Counted from the stretch's first letter, positions 33,505 to 44,436 are shown. The stretch is DNA of 64,000 nucleotides from Bipolaris cookei (GCA_002286855.1 NRSV01000001.1:968276-1032275), one strand, 5' to 3'. Translations and numbers: made by a program. Notes: generated by a model not told the origin, from the sequence alone.

Positions 33505-34794
33505 ATGCAGTCCGCTACTGGCAAACGCGTGCTGAGTACCCTCGCCTCCAAGATCCACCCCCAGCTGCCGCTCTCCCCGCGAGAAAGCCAGCAGCTGCTG
33601 GCTCTACTTACCCAGTCCTTCCGCGCCCACCTCGACCGCGAACACCCCTTTCCCCCTTCGGAGAACACCCAAAGAGCGCCTTCACGGCAGCTGCTGATCA
33701 GTAATGGTCAGCGTGGCTCATCTCCGCACCATGCAGCGGCGTCATCCTATGCCTCGACCACCCAGCATCTGGACTCGATCCTAAACAACCCACTGTTTGC
33801 AGTTAAGCCCCACTGGAGAGGGTCGGGGTCTGCCGCAGTCGATGTTCTGAGAGACCCTGTTGGGTGGTTTATCAATGAGATAGCGTCTGGTTCTGCCACT
33901 CTGCAAAAGGCGGCCATTTGCCTCGAAGTGCTCGAGAAAACGACAAATGAAAGCCCAGCGTGGCTCAAGGATGGAGTCACACCAGCAAATGTGCTTTCAG
34001 AATGGCTACAGACCAGTGGTTTGGACACATCGCGCCAATTCTTGGATATGTGTATATCAAAGTCAGGCAACGGCAGTAGGTTCCTTGATAGGCTGGTGGC
34101 TTTACAGTTGGCCGAGGGCGAAACCTCTGCACCGTGGCGCTGGTTCATCCGATCGAATGAGCAGCGTGTCAAAGAAACCGGCCTGGACGTCTCAAGAGTG
34201 ACCAAGTTCAGGCAACAGCTTCTGGAGAAGATGGTATCGATTGAGGCGAACGCGAGCTTGAACAGCGGTCTGGCTACTTTTATGCAAGCTTTCCGCTTTA
34301 CGGTGAATGCAGGCTCCGAGTCAGCACACAGTGTGTTGAGGACCGCTGGGGGTCGTCTCGTCAACCGCATCATCTCCAGCCGGGACCAGTCCATCGACCT
34401 TGAACTGTACCAATCGTTCTCGTCATCATCGCAACGTTGGCTTGGAAGCTGGAGCCGAGCCGTTGAGGCTATGCTTTCCCTCCATCAACCTTCAGAAAGC
34501 AGCCCAATGCCAGGACTAAAGTTTATCAAGGACTCCGCTGGAGCCGTCACATTTGCACAGTCATCACGAAGCCGACGCAATTTCCTTGTCCAGCTATGTC
34601 TGGGTGTGGCCAGGGAGCTTCTGGAACAAGAGAAGTTTTCGGAAGCACAGTTAGTCATGGAATTCACTAAGATGCACTTTGCAGACCTCGTGCTGCCGAA
34701 GCCAGCAATCCTGGCGCAACCCGCATCAGAGCCGTGGAGCGTGCGCAGGGAGCAACAGAACTTGGAATTGCTAGACCGGCTGATCCCTACCTGA
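33505..34794 (+). CDS. Conserved-looking fungal protein of unknown function
   Basis: Single-exon gene of 429 aa from the first in-frame ATG (MQSATGKRVLSTLASKIHPQ). I do not recognise a domain. The protein looks helical and is rich in Ser, Leu and Arg, with Trp-containing motifs (WLKDGVTPANVLSEWLQTS, APWRWFIRSNEQR). There is no signal peptide or membrane segment. The region MQSATGKRVLSTLASKI is basic and amphipathic, so a mitochondrial role is possible. The open frame extends upstream to about 33349 without an ATG. It is divergent from DEF1 and convergent with the aldo-keto reductase. Codon use is even and stop-free over 1.3 kb, so it is very likely real. Confidence 0.75.
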   Translation: MQSATGKRVLSTLASKIHPQLPLSPRESQQLLALLTQSFRAHLDREHPFPPSENTQRAPSRQLLISNGQRGSSPHHAAASSYASTTQHLDSILNNPLFAVKPHWRGSGSAAVDVLRDPVGWFINEIASGSATLQKAAICLEVLEKTTNESPAWLKDGVTPANVLSEWLQTSGLDTSRQFLDMCISKSGNGSRFLDRLVALQLAEGETSAPWRWFIRSNEQRVKETGLDVSRVTKFRQQLLEKMVSIEANASLNSGLATFMQAFRFTVNAGSESAHSVLRTAGGRLVNRIISSRDQSIDLELYQSFSSSSQRWLGSWSRAVEAMLSLHQPSESSPMPGLKFIKDSAGAVTFAQSSRSRRNFLVQLCLGVARELLEQEKFSEAQLVMEFTKMHFADLVLPKPAILAQPASEPWSVRREQQNLELLDRLIPT

Positions 34795-35286
34795 AGGGCG
34801 TTAGAAAGCAAGAAAGCAAACGAAGGAAATAAACAACTCATAGTTATAGTTTTGCAGGCCCTGATCAGTTCACGCGTTTTTAGGGGTTTCCAAATGTCAG
34901 ACTGACAGGTCGCCGACGATGCGGGTCCAAAGGGTAGTGCACCGCAGTTTGACCGTGCGGGGAAAGCGCCTCGAGTTTAAAACGTGGTCATCACATCGTC
35001 ATATTACGATCAACGTAGCGAAGAGGGAAGCACGATTTAACAACGCACAATTGCAATATGCAGAGCAGTATGCTGAATACGAAATTTAATTCATTTCAAC
35101 TTGCTCCATGAGCTTTATTCTACATTAGTCTGCAGTAGACTTCTTTTTTCTTTCTCTTGGTATCGCTAAATAATAAAGACAACAAAATTGAAGAAGAGGA
35201 AAAAAAAGCCCTCATATGTCATGGTGATGATGATGATGGTTTCTGTCGTAATACGTTTTTATTTTTTTACCCTGCTTTCTTTCTCT
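34795..35286. other. Convergent intergenic region
   Basis: About 0.5 kb between convergent genes, AT-rich in its second half, with a short GATGAT repeat near 35224-35238. No gene. Confidence 0.6.
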
Positions 35287-36276
35287 TTACCCCTTGAGCT
35301 CTCCACCGTCGGTCTCCTCTGGCCAGACGTCGTAGCCAAAAGTATCCTTCATGTTAACAAAGCGTGTGTGCCTGCCTCGCGCAACGTCTTCGACAGCTTC
35401 AAAGTCTTCCTTGCTGAGCTCGGGAATGAGCCAGTTACTCTCGATGCGCGAGGGGGTAGAACTCTTGGGCAGGACGACGTAGCCGCGTTGAAGACCCCAT
35501 GCAAGTAGGACCTGAGCTAGGTCGTAGCCACTGCGCTGGGCAACCTCGTTGAGCTTGGCGTTTGTGCGCACTTTCTCGCCTGTGCTGGGGACCTGGTTCT
35601 GGGAGCCGAGGGGCGAGTAGGCGGAGACGAGGATGTCGTTGTCCTGACAGAACTTGACGAGGTCGGTGTTGGGGAGGAAGGGGTGGATTTCGATTTGGTT
35701 CATCATGGGCTTGACTTTGGCGAAGCTAAGCAGCTTCTTGAGGCCGTCGATGGTCCAGTTGGAGACGCCGATAGACTTTGCCTTGCCGGACTCGTAGAGC
35801 TCCTCCATGGCGCGCCATGTGGGCTCGGGGTTCTCTGTAAGCTCCTTCTTGATGATGTACCTGCCGTCGGGGCCAAGCTTGGGCATGTGGTTGTCGTCGC
35901 TCTCGGCGGCAATGGGCCAGTGGACAAGGAAGGCGTCAATGTAGTCCATGCCCAGCTTGGTCAAGCTGCTGTTGAAGCTCCATTTGACTTGGTCAGGCTC
36001 GTGGAGGTGGTTCCATACTTTTGTGCAGATGAAGAGGTCTTTGCGGGTGACGCTGGGGTTCTCCTTGAGGAAATCGCGCACGGCGGCGCCGACCTCCTCC
36101 TCATTCTGGTAGAACCAAGCGCAGTCAAGGTGGCGGTAGCCCGTCTTGAGCGCGGTGGTGACGGCGGCGTACGTCTCGCCGGATGCGCCCTCGCTGGCGA
36201 AAGTGCCGAAGCCCACGGCGGGGATGGTGACGCCGTTGTAGAGCTTGTAGGTCTTTTGGTTGGCAAGGGAAGCCAT
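35287..36276 (-). CDS. Aldo-keto reductase (glycerol dehydrogenase / GCY1-like)
   Basis: NADPH-dependent carbonyl reductase of the AKR superfamily, cytosolic. The family signatures are clear: GFGTFASEG near the N-terminus, the catalytic Asp and Tyr in HLDCAWFYQNEEEVG, the Lys in ICTKVWNH, the His in FLVHWP, and the cofactor-binding IGVSNWTIDGL and VVLPKSSTPSRI (NADPH-preferring KS). It is a single exon, 329 aa, as expected. The start MASLANQKTY is the first ATG. Fungal relatives reduce glyceraldehyde, dihydroxyacetone or sugars, and substrate cannot be fixed from sequence. A TATATGTA-like element lies about 150 bp upstream. Confidence 0.92.
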   Translation of the reverse strand: MASLANQKTYKLYNGVTIPAVGFGTFASEGASGETYAAVTTALKTGYRHLDCAWFYQNEEEVGAAVRDFLKENPSVTRKDLFICTKVWNHLHEPDQVKWSFNSSLTKLGMDYIDAFLVHWPIAAESDDNHMPKLGPDGRYIIKKELTENPEPTWRAMEELYESGKAKSIGVSNWTIDGLKKLLSFAKVKPMMNQIEIHPFLPNTDLVKFCQDNDILVSAYSPLGSQNQVPSTGEKVRTNAKLNEVAQRSGYDLAQVLLAWGLQRGYVVLPKSSTPSRIESNWLIPELSKEDFEAVEDVARGRHTRFVNMKDTFGYDVWPEETDGGELKG

Positions 36277-37708
36277 GGCTGCGGTATGTGGAGATGAATA
36301 TGAACAAGATTGAAGGGGGTTTGTCACTATGATTTGCACAGAGGGCAAAGAAAAAATGGACAGATTTGAGGTATGAATTTCTTCTAGACAGCAGCAACAG
36401 CGCGTGGCAGGACTACAAGGCTACATATATCCAGCGCATCTCGGGCTTGTTGAAATTTCTAACTTTCCCCCTCTCGTCACCCTTGGCTGTGCTGCTGTCA
36501 TCATCGCTCGATGTGCCACGCTTCCAGCAGTCAGCAACACCAAGACCGGCGACAGGGCAGCGCCGTGCCCGTACACAACCCGACATGTGGCCGATCGCGG
36601 TGGCATTGTGGCAGCATCGGTCCCATTGCGAAAACTCGTCATGATAGTGCCATCCAACAGTTTCACAAGGACCCTGAGGTGTTGTCAGTTGCTGGCCGCG
36701 ATGACGTCGTATGTGGATCTCCAGGGTCCACTGCACGGGCCGGCCAGGGTGTGCGTGGGACATGGCTGCGAGTGGCAGTTTTGCCGACGTTGACCAAGGC
36801 CAAAACAAAAAAAAGGCGTAGTCAGCACCAAGTACGGACATGGGCGTGGGCCAATGCAATGCAGCCTGTATGGATGGATGTACTCTCTACGTAGCACAGT
36901 ACAGAAACTCACTAGTACCATCCAACGCCCTCGGCTGGTGCGGCTCTGCCCTCTCCAACTACTCGCTTCGCTGCGTCCGCCCTAATTCGGCGAGGCGCGC
37001 TTTTGGCCCCACCCATCCTTCGTCACTGCGACATGATTCTCCCTGCACCATCCTCGTCCTGCTGCACTCGTCTCTACACATTCCCACATGTCGACTGATA
37101 GCATATGCACGCCAATCCGCTTTGGCCGGCGGTGGGCATGTCCTTGTCCATCATCTCCTTCCGGCCGCGCTCATCTTTCCGCTTGCTTGAGGCTCTGCAC
37201 TAAGCTTTCGCGGCATAGGCGAAACGTATACAGCCATGTTTCCAGGTGTTGTGGCGACTCACATCTCGCGAACCCTATCAGTCCCCAGTTTTCGGCTTTA
37301 TCCCGGCGGTGACGGTATCCAGTTCTCATTCTCTGGTCTGGCAAACTCGTCCCCTAGCGCTCTTCTGCACGGGCGTGCCTGAGCCATGATGATGTCGAAC
37401 TGTGGGTACAGAGATACTTGTTGAATCCATTGATTGCCAGTCCGTGGTTGGTGTGTCGGCCTAACTCGGGATAGCGAAAAGCTGTCTCGAAACTTTCCAC
37501 TCGATACTGGCAAATGAGGAGGGCATATGGTGTCCATCACCCATCCTCGTTGACAGCTGAGATGATGATATATAGCCCCTCCCCCAGGACCCTGATGTCA
37601 ACCATCCACTATCACATCTCTCCACAACTTCACTCACTTTCACATCTAGTTTCTGTGAAGTTTCAACCTACCTTTCCAACTTGATATACATATCACTTTT
37701 ACATCAAT
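36277..37708. other. Divergent intergenic region, aldo-keto reductase / HAD hydrolase
   Basis: About 1.4 kb holding both promoters. A TATA box for the HAD gene lies at 37569. No supported gene. Confidence 0.6.
37569..37574 (+). promoter_or_regulatory. TATA box and pyrimidine-rich leader of the HAD hydrolase gene
   Basis: TATATA followed by GCCCCTCCCCC, about 135 bp before the ATG, with a CT-rich leader as in strongly expressed fungal genes. A CCCCT stress-type element is included. Confidence 0.5.
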
Positions 37709-39208
37709 ATGTCTCCCGCAGCTTTCGACGAGAAGGAGCTGGTTGAGACTCCTCTCACCCAGACAAAGTCCAACACCAACGATGCTCGCTCTGGCTCCCT
37801 TGCTGTTGGAAGCAGCGAGCTTCCCATCCCTGGCGATGCTCACGATGATGGCACTGCCAATGCCATCGAGGTCCCAGCAACCCGCAGCGCCATTGCTGAT
37901 ACCACCAACTACATGCACAACCTTTCACTCTCGCCTTCCATGAAGGAGAGGAGAGGATCCCGAAACTCATTCGGTACCTCGCTGCCTATCCCCCGCTCAA
38001 AGAGGCAGTCAAGGTTGTCCTCCGTACACTACCCAGATGGCCACGGTGCTGCCAAGCGCCCTGGTATGCCCTCCATCCAGCCATCTCGTGATATCATCGC
38101 TGCTCAGCTTCAGGACTTGGCTGGCGAGAAGGTCCACGCTGCCAAGGACATGGCTTTCGTCTTCGACATCGATGGTGTTCTCGTCCACGGTGACCGTCTC
38201 ATTCCTGAGGGTCAGCGCGTTCTCGAGATCTTGAACGGAGACAACCAGCTCGGTATCAAGATCCCACACATCTTCCTCACCAACGGTTCCGGCAAGCCTG
38301 AGCAGGCTCGTGTCGACCAGCTCTCCAAGATCCTCCACAACCCCATCTCCACTGAGCAATTCATCCAGTCGCACACTCCCATGCGTGCCTTGGCTGAGTA
38401 CTACAAGACTGTTCTTGTTGTTGGTGGTGAGGGCTACAAGTGCCGTGAGGTCGCTGAGCAGTATGGCTTCGAGGACATTGTCGTCCCCAACGACATCGTT
38501 GCCTGGGACCCCACCATTGCTCCCTACCGTGTCTTCACCGAGGAGGAGCGCAAGACTTCCCGCCCCCGCGACTTCAGCAAGACCAACATAGAGGCTATCA
38601 TGGTCTTCTCTGACAGCCGTGACTACGCCACCGACATCCAAATCATCATGGATCTCCTCCAGTCCGAGAACGGTCGTCTCGGCACCAGGGCCAAGGACCC
38701 TGTCTCCCAGCGTATCCCCATCTACTTCTCCCAGGGTGATATGCTCTGCCCCACCGAGCACCCCTTCCCCCGCATGTCTCAGGGTGCCTTCCGAATTGGT
38801 CTCGAGGCCATGTACAAGTCGCTTACTGGTGTTGAGCTCGAGCGTGTCGTCTACGGTAAGCCCGAATTGGCTACCTACAAGTACGCCGACGAGGTCATTG
38901 CCAGCTGGATGGAGACTATCCACAACGAGGAGAAGCTGCCTTCTCACATCTACATGATCGGTGACAACCCAGCCTCCGACATCATCGGTGGTAACATGTA
39001 CGGCTGGAACACTTGCTTGGTCCGCACTGGTGTCTTCCAGGGCGGTGACAACGACGAGAACAACCCCGCCTCTTTTGGTGTCTTCAAAAACGTCCTCGAG
39101 GCTGTTCAGACTGCCATGAAGAAGGAGCTTGGCGAGGACTTCGAGTTCAAGTTTGACGAGAAGATCAACCCTGTTATGCAGGAGGGTGGTGTCTCTGCTA
39201 TTGCTTAG
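37709..39208 (+). CDS. HAD-superfamily class IIA hydrolase (CECR5/CUT-1-like)
   Basis: Haloacid-dehalogenase-fold phosphatase-like protein. Motif I is FVFDIDGVLVHGD, motif II is IFLTNGSGK, and motif IV is MIGDNPASDIIGGN; the class IIA cap lies between. The N-terminal ~125 residues are low-complexity and Ser-rich. It is a single exon of 499 aa. Codon use is strongly biased to C- and G-ending codons (GCC, CTC, AAG, GAG), unlike neighbours, indicating high expression; this also creates a long stop-free antisense frame at 38009-39409. Fungal relatives such as Neurospora CUT-1 are linked to osmotic stress, and the substrate is not known. The start MSPAAFDEKE follows a TATA box by 135 bp. Confidence 0.9.
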   Translation: MSPAAFDEKELVETPLTQTKSNTNDARSGSLAVGSSELPIPGDAHDDGTANAIEVPATRSAIADTTNYMHNLSLSPSMKERRGSRNSFGTSLPIPRSKRQSRLSSVHYPDGHGAAKRPGMPSIQPSRDIIAAQLQDLAGEKVHAAKDMAFVFDIDGVLVHGDRLIPEGQRVLEILNGDNQLGIKIPHIFLTNGSGKPEQARVDQLSKILHNPISTEQFIQSHTPMRALAEYYKTVLVVGGEGYKCREVAEQYGFEDIVVPNDIVAWDPTIAPYRVFTEEERKTSRPRDFSKTNIEAIMVFSDSRDYATDIQIIMDLLQSENGRLGTRAKDPVSQRIPIYFSQGDMLCPTEHPFPRMSQGAFRIGLEAMYKSLTGVELERVVYGKPELATYKYADEVIASWMETIHNEEKLPSHIYMIGDNPASDIIGGNMYGWNTCLVRTGVFQGGDNDENNPASFGVFKNVLEAVQTAMKKELGEDFEFKFDEKINPVMQEGGVSAIA

Positions 39209-39499
39209 AGGGCTCTCTCCTCTCTTGCTTTCAGCACGATTTTGGTATGACGAAAGGTTTCCTTTGTTGCATTTCCACGGCGTTTTTTCCTTGGTGGTCG
39301 ATATATCCTTGCATAGCGCATTGCTTGCATTATAGATTAACGAAACATTTCTTTCCTTACTGAATACACGAGAAAAAGTCCTCTGGACTCTTTGTTTTCT
39401 TAGTTTCAAAATAGATCTCTACGAATTCTAAGAAAAACTTCTTTTGTTTACACACATCTACTGCTGTTATCTGCTTCACGTGACATGCCTACTTACTGC

Positions 39500-40828
39500 C
39501 TACTCTTCATCCTCATCAAACCCAACAAGTGCCCGTTTCAACCTCACCGTATTAACCTCTCCATCAGCTTCCCACGTAGCCCTACATTCATACCTCCCTT
39601 CCAGCCTTACCCAAACATCCCACACAAAATACCGCGCAAGCACTCTACTCTGATACAAGGCAAACTTCGCATCTCTCTCACCTCCCCCATCATCATCCTC
39701 GCAACCCACATCTTCCAATCCACCACTACTACTGCTCCCTAAAACCCCGCGGACCGCCACGCTCACACCGCGGTCCAGCTTCTCGGCGCAGCAGGTCCCC
39801 CGCTCACCTGACATGACACCGTCTGGCGTGAAAACGTCCCACATCACCTCTCCCCCCACCACGGGTGTCGCCCCGCATTCGCGTGCTGCGTACTCATCGT
39901 ACCACTGTCTCAGCGCATTAAACCTGCTTCGGACGTATAAACTCCATTGTAACGAAAAGCCAAGGTTGCGGTATGATCCTGCCTATTTTGCCCGATTAGG
40001 AAGTCAATCACCTTCTACTTTAGAGAGGGAGGGAGAAAGAAAGGGTGGGATGGTAGGCGGGTGGGTAAAGGGGGGGGGGGGATAACGTATGATGATGGAA
40101 TTTTGATGTCGTCGGATGAGTAATGTGGTTCCTCCCTTCCGCCCTTCGATTTCGCGCTTGTAAGTGAATTCTTGGACGCACGGGTTGAGAAAGGCGGTTA
40201 TACATGGAGTATTTGTGTGGCTTAGGATTGTGGCGACGGCGTCGCAGAGGCGCGGGTGAGCGGCGTGTAAGAGCGGGTCTTGGGTGTTGAAGTAGGATGC
40301 GAGGTCGATGACGTGCATGGTTCGGGGCGAGGAGGTGGAGGTGAAGATGCGGGAGTGGGGGAGGAAACACGTAAGCATTATTTCGTCGCAGAGGTCGCCT
40401 GGGGGAGAGGTGTAGTAGGTGTTTTGGAGTATGGATAGTTTTTCGCGTAGGTCGGTTTCTTCTTGGGGGGTTTCTTGGTTGGTGTGTTTGGTTGGGGAGA
40501 GGGGGATGAGGGAGGTTATAGTGGAGGTGAGACGCGATAGAGCACTGCGGTCTTTTTGTGGACTAGGCACACCATTTTGTTGCCCGGGATTCTTGAAGGA
40601 CGCAATGAAGGTGCTGGCGATGCGGTAGGCGTCTACCTCGGCCCATTCTTCGTCAGAGGGGTCCCATATTGAACCGCTCGCGAACAAAGATAGGTTGTGT
40701 GGAGTAGCCAGTTTGCGGGCTGTGAGATGGCGAGTGGGGAATGATGCGAACGGCCCAGAAAATGTCGCTTGTAGGTTGATTTGGAAGGTAATGGGCAGGC
40801 CAAGGAAGCCGTAGAAGATGCGGAGTTG
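39500..40828 (-). CDS. Unknown protein, 5' end unresolved
   Basis: The minus-strand frame is stop-free from a splice-acceptor-like GTGCTAG at 40829 down to 40087 (starting QLRIFYGFLGLPITF and including SIWDPSDEEWAEVDAYRI). A likely 108-bp intron (39979-40086; GTTATC, long C-run, CTAATC, GGCAG) leads to exon 39500-39978 (SYRNLGFSLQWSLYVRSRFNALRQWYDEYA). The two exons give 406 sense codons. No ATG occurs in frame in the first ~100 codons, so at least one 5' exon is missing from the model; ATG 41026 is a weak candidate. I recognise no domain. The Trp/Tyr-rich second exon looks protein-like. It may be a real gene or a decayed one. Confidence 0.5.
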
Positions 40829-41553
40829 CTAGCACTGTCTGACACTGAGACTGAAACGTGGCTGTTACTTAAAGCTGGGCACTATGCGGTATAATCTCGA
40901 AGTGAAATCCAGTCGTGTTTATGAAGGCCTTGGAAGCCCGTTTGAAGTTTGAGCCACTCACTAAGTGTTCGTTTGTATTACAAACAAGTGCAACATAGAC
41001 CTCTTTGTGGGCCTCCAGACGGACATGTTTACTATCGTGAGTCAGAACGTTGTAATACTCAAGTACAAGAAAACTTGAGCAAGCCCATAGAGTGTTTTAT
41101 AATTAAAGATATGGTGGTTTGTCTCCAGACATTTTGAAAAACCACATTTAGTTATGTAGGACATGGTCTTGGGGGTTTGAGAACATTCCGATCGAAATTG
41201 GTCTTGGAAAGCATTCCAGGATGTGAACAGCGTTATTGTTCGGTATCCGCTTCCAAATACATCTTGAAATCTCGTATTGGGCTCAGAAAACAGCCACGAA
41301 GCGTCACAACCTATCCAAGGCACTTGAGGAGTTGGTAATTTTCGATTCATTCAGGAAAAGGCCAGACTCTTTGATATCAGTCGTGATCGCATCTCCCCCA
41401 TATCTGCCATATGCTCCGTAGCCGCTGCAAGAACAACTACACCATCATTTTGTCCATCCTCGTCAAGTCCGTATAGATGCCCATAGCTTTCGCAAAGAAC
41501 TCCGGTAACCGAATGAAATGCCGCTTCCCTCCTTTCCCCAAGAGTTGATGCGC
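40829..41553. other. Intergenic region near unknown gene / RPS28 3' flank
   Basis: About 0.7 kb. It may hold the missing 5' exon of the unknown minus-strand gene. Otherwise nothing recognised. Confidence 0.4.
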
Positions 41554-41931
41554 TTATCGCAGACGCCTGGCCTCACGTTCGGACTCGAGCAGGCAAAGGA
41601 TGTCGTTCTCGCGGACTAAGATGTTATGTCAGCTGATGGTAGAGGGGGCGGCAAAAAGCGGGCAGGAAGAGAGCGTTACCTGGGCCCTTGACGTTACGGA
41701 TGATGGAACGGGTCTGGTCGTCCATGAACTCGACACGGCACTGGGTGACACCACCACGGGAACCTGTAAGAGACTGTCGTCAGCCTTCAATTCTCTCTAT
41801 CTCTCGCACGTTTCTTGCGGCGCGTGTCGCATGCGCCCTCTATGCAGCAAATTTCGCAAATTTCGCGTACCGGTTCGGCCAAGGACACGGGTGACCTTGA
41901 CAAGCTTGACGGGAGCCTTAGCTGAATCCAT
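41554..41931 (-). CDS. RPS28: 40S ribosomal protein S28 (eS28)
   Basis: Small cytosolic ribosomal subunit protein at the mRNA exit region. Three short exons are read by eye: 41871-41931, 41680-41763 and 41554-41615. They encode MDSAKAPVKLVKVTRVLGRT, then GSRGGVTQCRVEFMDDQTR, then NVKGPVRENDILCLLESERE and finally ARRLR. The 68-aa product has the universal eS28 length and ends LLESEREARRLR. Introns are 107 bp (41764-41870) and 64 bp (41616-41679) with GTACGC and GTAACG donors. It is easily missed because each exon is under 90 bp. The flanking 5' region is unremarkable. Confidence 0.96.
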
Positions 41932-42544
41932 TATGTGCGGTTGTGTGTGTGTTTGACGGGAGTCGGTCGGTCGGTGTGCGGAAGAGCTGGGTTGGGCGTC
42001 GGGATGGAATTGTCGCTGGCTAGAGGCTCAGAGCGATCGTGGGCTGGCAAAATCTAAGCGAAGGCTAGAGCAACCGGGGTTGGCGCACGGCCCACTTGAC
42101 TACCATTCGATGAAGGACCTAAATACCTTTACCTCAACACCCAATCACTCGCACGATGGGTTTGCACTTTTTCTTACTGAATAGGGTATGGCACGGCATT
42201 CATGATTTTATGTATAATTGATCAGCAGTTTTGAGGTTGTTATTACTGATATGGTATCCTGCACACTCACAACTGTGCCAAGACTAGCGGGAAAGAACAC
42301 ACCAACGCTTACTTACTCAATACATTCTTTGTTTCCAGCTACCATATCTCTATGAGAACATCCATCATTGATATCATCCAAATATCTCAAGATTTTTGAG
42401 TTTGTATCATACAATCAAATTTATTCTGGGCAGGCATGATAGCGCCCAAGTCGTCAACTAAGCAAGATGCCCATCGTTTGATTATATGGTCATTCCATTA
42501 GTTTATATCATAGACAAGTCACTAACTATTCGATCGTTTCAACG
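41932..42544. other. Intergenic region, RPS28 promoter / PL3 3' flank
   Basis: About 0.6 kb, AT-rich from about 42160. Nothing recognised. Confidence 0.6.
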
Positions 42545-43583
42545 TTATGCTGCGCCAGTACCCTCCTCCCAGTATGAACCAAGCCACTCATACGGTTCCT
42601 CTGGTACATATTGATTCAGTATCTTCCCTTCAAACTCAGTAATATGGTCGCGCGTCAGATTGTACAGCGCATATTTCTCATCGGGCCCAGTTCCAACAGT
42701 ATAAGGGACTGTTTGGACATTGTTGCCAATCTCCTTGTCGACGTACCGATCAACATCTATGACCTGGGAATCTTTGATGCGGTATTCGTCACCGTAGTTG
42801 GGGTTGATCCACGTCATCGTGAGTTGAAATTACTATCAAAGGGGAGTGAAATTGTTCAACTTACTATACCCATTCTTGTACCTTTTACAGCAATGACGTT
42901 CTGAATGGTGACATTGCGCTTCGCCTGGTTGAGACAGTTTCCGCACGATTGATAGAAAGTACCAAATTTCTCGGCATAGAAGCCCGTGATGTTGAATTTG
43001 CCTCCCAGCGAGTTGTCCTGGAAGATCTTGTCGGTTGCGTTGCGTGCGCCGCCACCAATGACACGGAGCTGTGTGTTTAGGCCCTTGGATGTGAGGGCAT
43101 CTTCACATACGTCCTCCCACCAGACTGGTTGCATGGTAAGTCAGTGGTTGGCTGATACTCGATTGAATGAAATGTCTTACCATTCTCCACCCAGGCATCT
43201 CCGAGAGCATGGATACCTTCGCTCTGGTGTTTACCAATAATCACGTTCCGGATTGTAGCCCCAGGAAGTAAGTTGAAAACAGCATCCGCGTCGATTCCCT
43301 CTGCCTGCTCACTGCAGCTACCCTCCACACGCTCATATCGCTTCATTTGTCCATCGAAAATCTGGCCAGGAGCAATGTACATAGCCTCTCTGAGCACAAC
43401 AGTCTCATTCGGAACGGGAAACCTTGTGACTGGAAAAGGAAATCTTGGGGGAGGCCGTGCTCCAAGATCACCCTGTGTCGAGTCTGTGCTGCCTTGGGCT
43501 CCATCGCCATTCTGGCGGGGTATCACTGTTGCTGTGGAGAGTGCAGGTAGAAGGGGAAGAATGACCGAGGTAGAGAACTTCAT
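42545..43583 (-). CDS. Pectate lyase, PL3 family, with a doubtful last splice site
   Basis: Secreted calcium-dependent lyase that cleaves de-esterified pectin. A signal peptide (MKFSTSVILPLLPALSTATV) and a Pro-rich linker are followed by the PL3 beta-helix: IFDGQMKRYERV, SCSEQAEGIDADAVFNLLPGA, NVIIGKHQSEGIHALGDAWVEN, VWWEDVCEDALT, GGGARNATDKIFQDNSLGGK and FYQSCGNC. Intron 1 (43125-43180, 56 bp) is normal. After TRMGI a perfect GTAAGT donor begins at 42864, but no AG acceptor lets the frame continue into WINPNYGDEYRIKDS at 42810; the only nearby AG leads to TAA or other stops. The acceptor position reads CTCACG. The gene may therefore be a recent pseudogene, use a non-AG acceptor, or skip part of the core. 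The C-terminal exon runs to 42545. Confidence 0.8.
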
Positions 43584-44436
43584 CGTGAAGACTGTATCTG
43601 CAGTGTAATGCCAACCAGACTCTTGAGACTGCTGTCTTGGCTTCAAGTAGAGTTTCAGCAGTGCAAAAAAAAGGTATTTCACAATTGATACAGCATATCC
43701 AGCCTTTATACCTCATCCACCACCATGCCAACATGCCCAGAAAGTAGTCCTTCGAGCATTCTCATCACGCACACCTCTCCACATGCAACCCCGTATTTCA
43801 ACCCCGTCCCAACCCCTTTTAGGTATACTATGTAGGCGCAAGCAGGCTCTAGCTTCCCCCACAACTTGCTCCCCAGAGCGCCACAAACTGCGCTACCCAA
43901 GCCAGCCGGAAGAACTTGGATCCCATGTTTTTGTTTCCGTGAATAAAAGGCGTTGGCGTAGTGTTAGTAAGGGCACTTGGCATGCAGTTTACCGAGTGGA
44001 ACAGTGTAGCCCCAAGTCCATGAGGTGCATTGCCAAGGCGATGCCACGCAGTAGTACACCCGGCGGTGATTTTCTCCACGAATCATAGAAGTACTTGGCA
44101 GCTTTGTTTCCCCAGCTTCGAGATATTTGTGCTCCTCATATATTCTGGATCACCATTTCCGGGGTAACAGTGGATTTGTGCTTGAGGGTTTACTCATTGC
44201 TGCGTGTTGCGGTCGTGTTTTGAATTCGAAGGTTCACGTAAGCATGGTTGGAATTCCAAGACTCGAAATCCTAATTAAGGGAAAATCATGTTCTATAGGA
44301 TGAAGATGGAGTGATGTGTAAACAACCAGTCGTAAATGGCCCGTAGTCTTGAACGCTGAATCATACCGCCTTGGTATCATATGGTAAATATTCGGCCAAC
44401 GTACATTTACATATTGCAATAGACCATAGCGCACTC
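43584..44436. other. Intergenic region, pectate lyase promoter / SDR 3' flank
   Basis: About 0.85 kb. Contains the pectate lyase TATA box; no other feature recognised. Confidence 0.6.
43704..43710 (-). promoter_or_regulatory. TATA box of the pectate lyase gene
   Basis: TATAAAG on the minus strand, about 121 bp before the ATG at 43583. Confidence 0.5.

Noticed and set aside
38009..39409. 466-codon antisense open frame over the HAD hydrolase gene
   Set aside because: The sense gene has clear HAD motifs; its strong C/G-ending codon bias removes antisense stop codons.
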